Source: Gemmatimonadota bacterium (lineage in GTDB: Bacteria > Gemmatimonadota > Gemmatimonadetes > Palauibacterales > Palauibacteraceae). Taken from it: a DNA stretch of 7,092 bases. Shown here one piece after another: positions 1-4,389 of this stretch. Position numbers and translations under genes: made by a program. Each line of letters opens with the position of its first letter. Positions within the stretch are counted from its first letter, which is position 1. Under the pieces are notes generated by a model. The model ran no database searches, was not told the DNA's origin, and worked only from the letters and a program-made list of their open reading frames with translations. The DNA lies in assembly GCA_023554435.1 (NCBI GenBank), contig JAMJQV010000165.1, positions 1-7,092 of the forward strand, given 5' to 3'.

Positions 1-1
1 C

Positions 2-124
2 ATTCGACGGGATGCGGAGCGGCCCACCTTGGAAGAACTGCTAGCCCGCCTGAGAGAGCGCCAGCCGATCGAGTCCAACGTCAGCGCTGCCGACATCATC
101 CGTGAGCAGCGAGGGCCCATTTGA
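2..124 (+). CDS. VapB/FitA-type antitoxin, C-terminal part (5' end outside window)
   Basis: Only the last 40 codons are visible, open from the window edge to a TGA at 122-124. The translation contains TLEELLARLRERQ followed by SAADIIREQRGPI. This Arg/Glu-rich helical tail resembles the toxin-binding C-terminus of ribbon-helix-helix antitoxins of the VapB/FitA class; the N-terminal DNA-binding part lies outside the window. In this class the antitoxin tail wraps the PIN toxin and blocks its active site, and the complex represses its own promoter. The assignment rests mainly on context: the stop codon overlaps the start of a PIN-domain toxin by 4 nt, the usual antitoxin-then-toxin order with translational coupling. 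The tail alone would be weak evidence. Confidence 0.75.
   Translation: MRRDAERPTLEELLARLRERQPIESNVSAADIIREQRGPI
111..115 (+). promoter_or_regulatory. Ribosome binding site for the PIN toxin, inside the antitoxin gene
   Basis: GAGGG lies 5 nt before the TTG at 121, within the last codons of the antitoxin gene. It supports the TTG start. The frame has a stop at 103-105 and no ATG or GTG between that stop and 121. The next in-frame start, a GTG at 148, would remove the first catalytic aspartate. Confidence 0.6.
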
Positions 125-513
125 TCGTCCCGGACGCTTCCGTCCTGGTGGATCTCCTTCGGTGCTCGGACGGTTGGGAGGCGTTAGCCGCGAGGCTGTT
201 CCGGGACGGCGAGACGCTGCACGTGCCACACGTCGTGGATCTGGAAATCGCGCAGGCGCTGCGAGGTTCAGTTCGCCGGCGTGAGACAGGTCCGGCTCGC
301 GCCGCAGAGGCCCTCACAGATCTGGGAGACCTGCCGCTCTACCGCTATCCTCACTCGCATCTCATGGTTCGGATATGGGAAATCCGTGACAGCCTCACTG
401 CGTACGACGCCTCCTACGTCGCCCTGGCCGAAGCGCTGGACGCTACCCTTCTGACACGCGACTCTCGACTTGCCCGCGCCGGAGGCCATCAAGCCAGGGT
501 CGAGTTGGTGTAA
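121..513 (+). CDS. vapC: VapC-type PIN-domain ribonuclease toxin
   Basis: A 130-residue protein, the normal length for a single-domain VapC toxin. It begins MIVPDASVLVDLL, the first PIN strand with the metal-binding aspartate (Asp5). The other expected acidic residues are present: Glu42 in VVDLEIAQAL, Asp96 in TAYDASYVALAEAL and Asp114 in LLTRDSRLA. The four-residue Mg/Mn-binding site is therefore intact and the enzyme is predicted active. VapC toxins are endoribonucleases that cut tRNA or rRNA when freed from their antitoxin; the target here cannot be read from sequence. The start is a TTG overlapping the antitoxin stop (TTGA), which fits translational coupling and a toxin yield limited by the antitoxin. 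The 3' end converges on the beta-propeller gene, with 18 nt between the two stop codons. The exact PIN subfamily is not certain. Confidence 0.9.
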   Translation: MIVPDASVLVDLLRCSDGWEALAARLFRDGETLHVPHVVDLEIAQALRGSVRRRETGPARAAEALTDLGDLPLYRYPHSHLMVRIWEIRDSLTAYDASYVALAEALDATLLTRDSRLARAGGHQARVELV

Positions 514-517
514 CGAC

Positions 518-535
518 GGTCATGGTCACGGTCAT
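518..535. repeat. Three tandem GGTCAY hexamers at the convergent junction
   Basis: GGTCAT, GGTCAC and GGTCAT follow one another without a gap between the toxin stop (511-513) and the last codon of the opposing lipoprotein gene, and they include that gene's stop codon (532-534). The array is too short to identify as a known element and may be chance. I see no hairpin or U-tract terminator in this gap. Confidence 0.4.
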
Positions 536-1782
536 TTGCGATCGAGCTCGTACATGAGCACCGACTCAACCCCCAGCTCGTCCCTCTTCCCGCCCAGGAC
601 GTAGTCCGCTCCAATCTCGAAGATGCGGAGGTTCCCGGCGAGCTTCACGTGGCCCAGCCACACGCCGGTCGTGTCGAAGACGGACATCGACTGGCCGTCC
701 CCGCCGCCGTCCATGTCTCCCACCCACAGGTTGCCTTCCAGGTCTACTTCGACGATGCCGAAGACAGTGTGGGTCTCCGGGTATTCGACGACGTCGAGGA
801 AGGTCAGGAATCGACCTCGCTGGTCCTCCGGCACCTGGTCGAGGAAACCGCGGTACCGTTCCTCCACCTGACGGATGTCCTCGTCCGTAACCGGTCGTGG
901 CGAGACCTCGCGGCGGAGGATCGTCTGGACTGCGCCGTCATCCGAGAGAGCGCGTATCTCGTACACGCGGCTGTCCGCCACGAACACCCGGACCGGATTG
1001 CCTCCGGCCACGACGTAGCTGTTCGCACCGAACGGAAGTGGGTTCGCCGCCTTCTGGCCTTCGACCTCGTAGCCGAAGTGCTCCCATCCGGGAAGGAACC
1101 CGACGGTGTCTATGCGACTGCCATCGGCTGTCATGCGGGCCCAGCCGATCTCCATCCGATACGCTCCCAGCTCGGTCTGGCCTGCTGTTTCCTGGTTGTG
1201 GAGACCCAGCAGCAGGGAGCCGTCCGCCAGCAGGTCTCCCCCTTCGGCAAACCAGTTCGGGAATGCGTCGTTCAGGGCCGCGCGATTCAGCGGCGTCCTG
1301 TCGACGAAAGCCGTGTTGGCGAATCGGCTCAAGCTGCCCGGATACGCACCATCGAATACGAGCACCGTGTCGACTGCGGCCATGGCAATCTTCAATGGGT
1401 ACATGAACTCGCCCGGCCCTTCACCTTCACCTCCGACGGTCTCGACCCATGCACCGCCGGAGTCGAACACGCGGATCTCTTTCGTACCGCTGTTCACGAT
1501 GGCGATTCGCCCATCCGCGAGCCTCGTCGCGTCCGAGACTCCGAACAGTTGATACTCCGGCTCACCGTCCGCGACACCGATCGTGACCACAGCCTCGGTC
1601 CCGACGGTCCACTCCTCCCCGGTATCCCAGGCAGGGGAGTGATTGTCCACGATCCGGACTCCCGCACTGTCAGTTACCGAGTAGGTGCTCGAGTCCGGGA
1701 GGTCCGCAGAATCGGGCGAGCAGCCGGATGCGAACAGGACGAGGGTGGCGAAGTGAGCGTACGGGGGAAACCGAAGTGACAT
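532..1782 (-). CDS. Six-bladed beta-propeller lipoprotein
   Basis: A 416-residue protein. The N-terminus has a short hydrophobic stretch ending LVLFASGC, read as a lipoprotein signal with Cys21 as the lipidated residue; Ala at -3 is less usual than Leu. The mature part opens with SVTDSAGVRIVDN, typical of a six-bladed beta-propeller family common in Gemmatimonadota. Blade-like segments follow: DATRLADGRIAIVNS, then KEIRVFDSGGAWVETVGG with the glycine-rich GEGEGPGEF turn (about residues 117-126), and near the C-terminus VDLEGNLWVGDMDG and SVFDTTGVWLGHV. No catalytic motif is visible; such proteins are usually read as binding or scaffold proteins on the envelope, and the ligand is unknown. The frame is open up to an ATG at 1908, but that start would overlap the peptidase gene and put 42 non-signal residues before the lipoprotein signal. 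The ATG at 1782 has a well-placed GGAG and is preferred. It lies 94 nt after the upstream peptidase gene on the same strand, so co-transcription is possible. Confidence 0.85.
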   Translation of the reverse strand: MSLRFPPYAHFATLVLFASGCSPDSADLPDSSTYSVTDSAGVRIVDNHSPAWDTGEEWTVGTEAVVTIGVADGEPEYQLFGVSDATRLADGRIAIVNSGTKEIRVFDSGGAWVETVGGEGEGPGEFMYPLKIAMAAVDTVLVFDGAYPGSLSRFANTAFVDRTPLNRAALNDAFPNWFAEGGDLLADGSLLLGLHNQETAGQTELGAYRMEIGWARMTADGSRIDTVGFLPGWEHFGYEVEGQKAANPLPFGANSYVVAGGNPVRVFVADSRVYEIRALSDDGAVQTILRREVSPRPVTDEDIRQVEERYRGFLDQVPEDQRGRFLTFLDVVEYPETHTVFGIVEVDLEGNLWVGDMDGGGDGQSMSVFDTTGVWLGHVKLAGNLRIFEIGADYVLGGKRDELGVESVLMYELDRK

Positions 1783-1788
1783 GGACTG

Positions 1789-1792
1789 CTCC
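1789..1792 (-). promoter_or_regulatory. Ribosome binding site of the propeller lipoprotein
   Basis: GGAG on the - strand with a 6-nt spacer to the ATG at 1782. This decides the start against the longer open frame beginning at 1908. The site lies 7 nt beyond the foot of the hairpin at 1800-1830. Confidence 0.6.
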
Positions 1793-1799
1793 AGTGATC

Positions 1800-1830
1800 G
1801 AGCGGCGGCCCCTTCCGGGGACCGCCGCTC
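1800..1830 (-). promoter_or_regulatory. GC-rich hairpin with GNRA tetraloop between peptidase and lipoprotein genes
   Basis: Read on the - strand, GAGCGGCGG pairs perfectly with CCGCCGCTC (9 bp). After one unpaired U comes a CCCC/GGGG stem closed by the loop GGAA. GGAA fits the stable GNRA tetraloop class; on the + strand the loop would be UUCC, so the structure is better formed in the - strand transcript. There is no U-tract, so it is not a canonical intrinsic terminator. It sits about 47 nt after the peptidase stop and just before the lipoprotein's ribosome binding site. It could be a processing or stability element, a U-less terminator, or a translation modulator. Confidence 0.5.
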
Positions 1831-1876
1831 CGTGATGTCCGCCGTGTAGCCTCCCGATCCGCAGGAGAGGGCACGG

Positions 1877-4174
1877 TCAGTCGCTCGTCGCGTCCTGCGG
1901 AACACCACCCGGAGGCATGTTCTCGTTCAGGTAGCGCGTCATGTAGCTGAACAGGTGCTTGCGCGTGCCGGGCCCCTCGAAGATCCCGTGGGAGCGGTTC
2001 GGATACGCCAGCATCGTGAAGTACTTGTTGTGCCGGATCAGCTCGTTGATCAGCTGCTCGGCGTTCTGGTAGTGCACGTTGTCGTCGCCCGTGCCGTGAA
2101 CCAGGAGCAGGTTCCCCTCCAGTCCGCCGGCGTGCTTCAGCACCGAGCCTTCTTCGTAGTCCTCCGGGTTCTCATCGATCAGACCCATGTACCGTTCCAT
2201 ATAGATCGTGTCGTAGTTCCGCAGGTTCGTCACCGCGGCTACGGCGATCCCGGTGCTGTAGATCTCCGGGTAGCGGAACAGGGCGTTGAGGGTCGCGCCG
2301 CCACCGCCGCTCCAGCCCCACATTCCGATGCGGGACGCGTCCACGTACGGCCGCTCGGCGATCACGCGGGCTGCGGCCGCCTGGTCGGCACTGTTGACCT
2401 GGCCGACCTTCCGATACTGGGCCTTTCGCCAGTCCCGTCCGCGCGGGCCGGGGGTGCCCCGGTTGTCCACGCTGGCCACGATGTAACCCTGCTGGGTCAG
2501 CAACGTGTGCCACCCGAAGTTGCCCGTGTCCCACCGGTCGAGCACGGTCTGGGCGAAGGGGCCGCTGTAGGCGTAGAAGAACACCGGGTACTTGAGGCTC
2601 GGATCGAAGTCGGGCGGATACATGATCCACGCATCCAGCATCGCGTCGCCGACGTCGACCTGGAACAGCTCGGTCCGGCCGCGGTCCAGCTCCGCCAGCG
2701 TGGCGTTCAGTCGGGCGTTGTCCACCAGCACCCGCTGCACCTCGTGGTCCGGAAGGCTGATCAGGCTCGTGACCGGTGGCGTCGCAAACGTCGAGTACGT
2801 GTGAATGGCGAACGAAGCGTCCGGTGAGAGGCTGTACGTATGGGTCCCCGGCTGGTCTGCGGGGGACAGGCGCACCGGATCGCCACCGGCGAGCGGCACC
2901 CGGTACAGGTACCGCTGAGTCGCATTGTCCGGAGATGCCATGAAGTAGATCCAGCCGCCGTCCTCGTCGATCAACTCGACGCTGACGACCTCCCAGTCGC
3001 CGGACGTGATCGCGGTCAACTCACCGGTCATCCGATCCACCGAATAGATGTGCCTCCAGCCGGAGCGCTCGCTGAGCCACGTCATGCGTGCGTCGCCATC
3101 CAGCCAGATCCAGTCGTCGATCGCATCGAGGTACGCGTCGTCGGTCTCGGTGAGCAGGGTGCGGATCGAGCCGTCCTCGGCGTCGCACAGCATGACGTTG
3201 TTGATATTCTGATGGCGGTTCATGCGCTGAATCGCCACTTCGTCTCCGTTGCCGGACCACTCCATCCGCGGGACGTAGTTGTCCCGAAGATCTCCGGGCA
3301 CCTCACACCACACGGTGGATCCACCACCGGCGCCCACCACACCCACACGGGCAGCGGAGTTTTGCGTTCCGACCTTGGGGTACTGAACAGGAATCGTGAA
3401 GGAGTAAACGGAGTCGGTGTTGTTGATCATATCGAAGACGCCGATCCCTTCGGCGTCGAGCTGCCAGTACGCGATCGACTCGCCGTCCGGCGCCCACCGC
3501 CAGCCGTCGGCCGGCAACGGCATGAAGAACTCCTCCTCGTAGACCCAGTCGAAGTTTCCGTTGATGATCGTCTCCGACCCGTCGTCGGTTAGCTGCGTGA
3601 CCTGGCCCGTCGCGATGTCTTCCACGAACAGGTCGTTCTTGCTTACGTAACCGAACCGTTCGCCCGACGGATCGAATTTGCCGTACATGAGGCTGGATTC
3701 CGGTCGGTCCGCACCCATCTGTCGGAGCGCGCCCGTTTCCAGGTCCAGGACCCAGTAGTCGCCGCGCGAGTTGAATCGCCATACCCGCTGCGAGTTGGTG
3801 TAGATCAGCAGCTTGCTGCCGTCCGGGGACCATTCGTAGTTCTGGATGCCCAGCGGCCGCGTCTCGCCCTCGGGGACGAGCTGCGCCGCGGACACCAGGA
3901 CCTCGCGCTCGCCGGTCGCGGCGTCGATTCGGACCAAGTCCCGTCCGGGGCCGGACTCGCTGCGCTCCAGCGATGTGTACGCGGATCCGTCCTCCAGCCA
4001 TCTCGAGCGACTGGGGAAATCGGGGAAGAAGTCGCCGGATCCGAACAGCCGGTCCAGCGTCACCATGCTGGCGTCAGTCGGCTCCTGGGCCTCGCTCGCC
4101 GGCACGACCGCCAGGACGGCAAGTGCGGCCAGGAGGGTCGGTAAGCCGGTCTTCATACGTTTCAGCGATGTCAT
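1877..4174 (-). CDS. Secreted S9B serine peptidase, dipeptidyl-peptidase-IV-like (downstream paralogue)
   Basis: A 765-residue protein, the usual length for DPP-IV-like S9 enzymes, which remove N-terminal dipeptides from peptides. It starts with a Sec signal peptide (basic MTSLKRMK, hydrophobic core to about residue 25, likely cleavage after SEA at 29), so it acts in the periplasm or outside. Residues about 35-500 form the DPP-IV beta-propeller, with WSPDG-type turns, DWVYEEEF (Glu214 and Glu215 match the pair that holds the substrate amino group), VWR (Arg133 matches human Arg125) and YPKVGTQN. Residues about 510-755 form the alpha/beta hydrolase domain: Tyr536 in YSGP, nucleophile Ser622 in GWSGG, Asp697 and Asn699 in HGTGDDN, and His729 in NRSHG. 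All catalytic parts are present. The human S1 aromatics Tyr631 and Trp659 are replaced by Gly623 and Leu651, so strict Pro/Ala preference is doubtful. There are only two cysteines (290 and 330). The ATG at 4174 has AAGGG 7 nt upstream. The gene is a tandem copy of its upstream neighbour. Residue matches rely on remembered human DPP-IV numbering. Confidence 0.93.
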   Translation of the reverse strand: MTSLKRMKTGLPTLLAALAVLAVVPASEAQEPTDASMVTLDRLFGSGDFFPDFPSRSRWLEDGSAYTSLERSESGPGRDLVRIDAATGEREVLVSAAQLVPEGETRPLGIQNYEWSPDGSKLLIYTNSQRVWRFNSRGDYWVLDLETGALRQMGADRPESSLMYGKFDPSGERFGYVSKNDLFVEDIATGQVTQLTDDGSETIINGNFDWVYEEEFFMPLPADGWRWAPDGESIAYWQLDAEGIGVFDMINNTDSVYSFTIPVQYPKVGTQNSAARVGVVGAGGGSTVWCEVPGDLRDNYVPRMEWSGNGDEVAIQRMNRHQNINNVMLCDAEDGSIRTLLTETDDAYLDAIDDWIWLDGDARMTWLSERSGWRHIYSVDRMTGELTAITSGDWEVVSVELIDEDGGWIYFMASPDNATQRYLYRVPLAGGDPVRLSPADQPGTHTYSLSPDASFAIHTYSTFATPPVTSLISLPDHEVQRVLVDNARLNATLAELDRGRTELFQVDVGDAMLDAWIMYPPDFDPSLKYPVFFYAYSGPFAQTVLDRWDTGNFGWHTLLTQQGYIVASVDNRGTPGPRGRDWRKAQYRKVGQVNSADQAAAARVIAERPYVDASRIGMWGWSGGGGATLNALFRYPEIYSTGIAVAAVTNLRNYDTIYMERYMGLIDENPEDYEEGSVLKHAGGLEGNLLLVHGTGDDNVHYQNAEQLINELIRHNKYFTMLAYPNRSHGIFEGPGTRKHLFSYMTRYLNENMPPGGVPQDATSD

Positions 4175-4181
4175 CGAATCA

Positions 4182-4186
4182 CCCTT
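4182..4186 (-). promoter_or_regulatory. Ribosome binding site of the downstream peptidase
   Basis: AAGGG on the - strand with a 7-nt spacer to the ATG at 4174. It overlaps the right arm (GAACAAG) of the inverted repeat at 4184-4238. The second in-frame ATG, at 4156, has no comparable site. Confidence 0.55.
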
Positions 4187-4238
4187 GTTCTACGGTACCG
4201 TCGGTGGTCTGCGCGGGTCCGTTCCGCGATCGAACAAG
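4184..4238 (-). promoter_or_regulatory. Inverted repeat plus 10-bp palindrome upstream of the downstream peptidase
   Basis: CTTGTTC at 4184-4190 and GAACAAG at 4232-4238 are perfect 7-bp inverted arms 41 nt apart. Between them, at 4192-4201, is the perfect 10-bp palindrome ACGGTACCGT, which on the - strand ends 17 nt before the ATG. In RNA, the left arm could pair with the right arm that overlaps the AAGGG ribosome binding site and so hide it. As DNA, the palindrome could be an operator half-site pair. No regulator is encoded nearby. I could not assign -35/-10 boxes with confidence; TATCTT on the - strand at 4236-4241 is a weak -10 candidate. Confidence 0.4.
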
Positions 4239-4315
4239 ATACGGGAACGCCGCACCTCACGCTCTACTGACAGACGGAGAGGCCGGGGCGTTTACCTGTT
4301 CCCGACTCACGTACG

Positions 4316-4350
4316 GAGGCCCGCCCCGGGGGTTTCTCGAGACGGGCCTC
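4316..4350 (-). terminator. Hairpin after the upstream peptidase gene, possible U-less terminator
   Basis: GAGGCCCG at 4316-4323 and CGGGCCTC at 4343-4350 form a perfect 8-bp GC-rich stem around a 19-nt loop, 40 nt after the stop codon of the upstream peptidase. The loop itself holds two 8-bp palindromes, CCCCGGGG (4324-4331) and TCTCGAGA (4335-4342). No U-tract follows on either strand, so termination is only possible, not shown. The remainder of the 215-nt gap holds the elements at 4184-4238 and no gene that I can support. Confidence 0.4.
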
Positions 4351-4389
4351 TCACGGTCCCTGAAGAAGCCGCTCCGACTTCGTGCTCAC

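Noticed and set aside
649..1779. A 376-codon open frame on the + strand opposite the propeller lipoprotein
   Set aside because: The - strand product has a lipoprotein signal and a recognisable propeller family; the + strand translation shows no family or motif. Long antisense frames are expected from strong GC codon bias.
1783..1908. N-terminal extension of the lipoprotein to an ATG at 1908
   Set aside because: It would overlap the peptidase gene, place 42 residues before the lipoprotein signal and leave the GGAG at 1789-1792 unused. The start at 1782 explains all three.
4236..4264. A sigma-70-like promoter (TATCTT as -10) before the downstream peptidase
   Set aside because: No convincing -35 hexamer lies at the right distance, and promoter rules for this phylum are uncertain, so it is not listed as a promoter.
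4175..4389. A small gene or small RNA in the 215-nt gap between the peptidases
   Set aside because: No frame has a supported start with a ribosome binding site and recognisable protein, and the hairpins alone do not establish a separate RNA gene.
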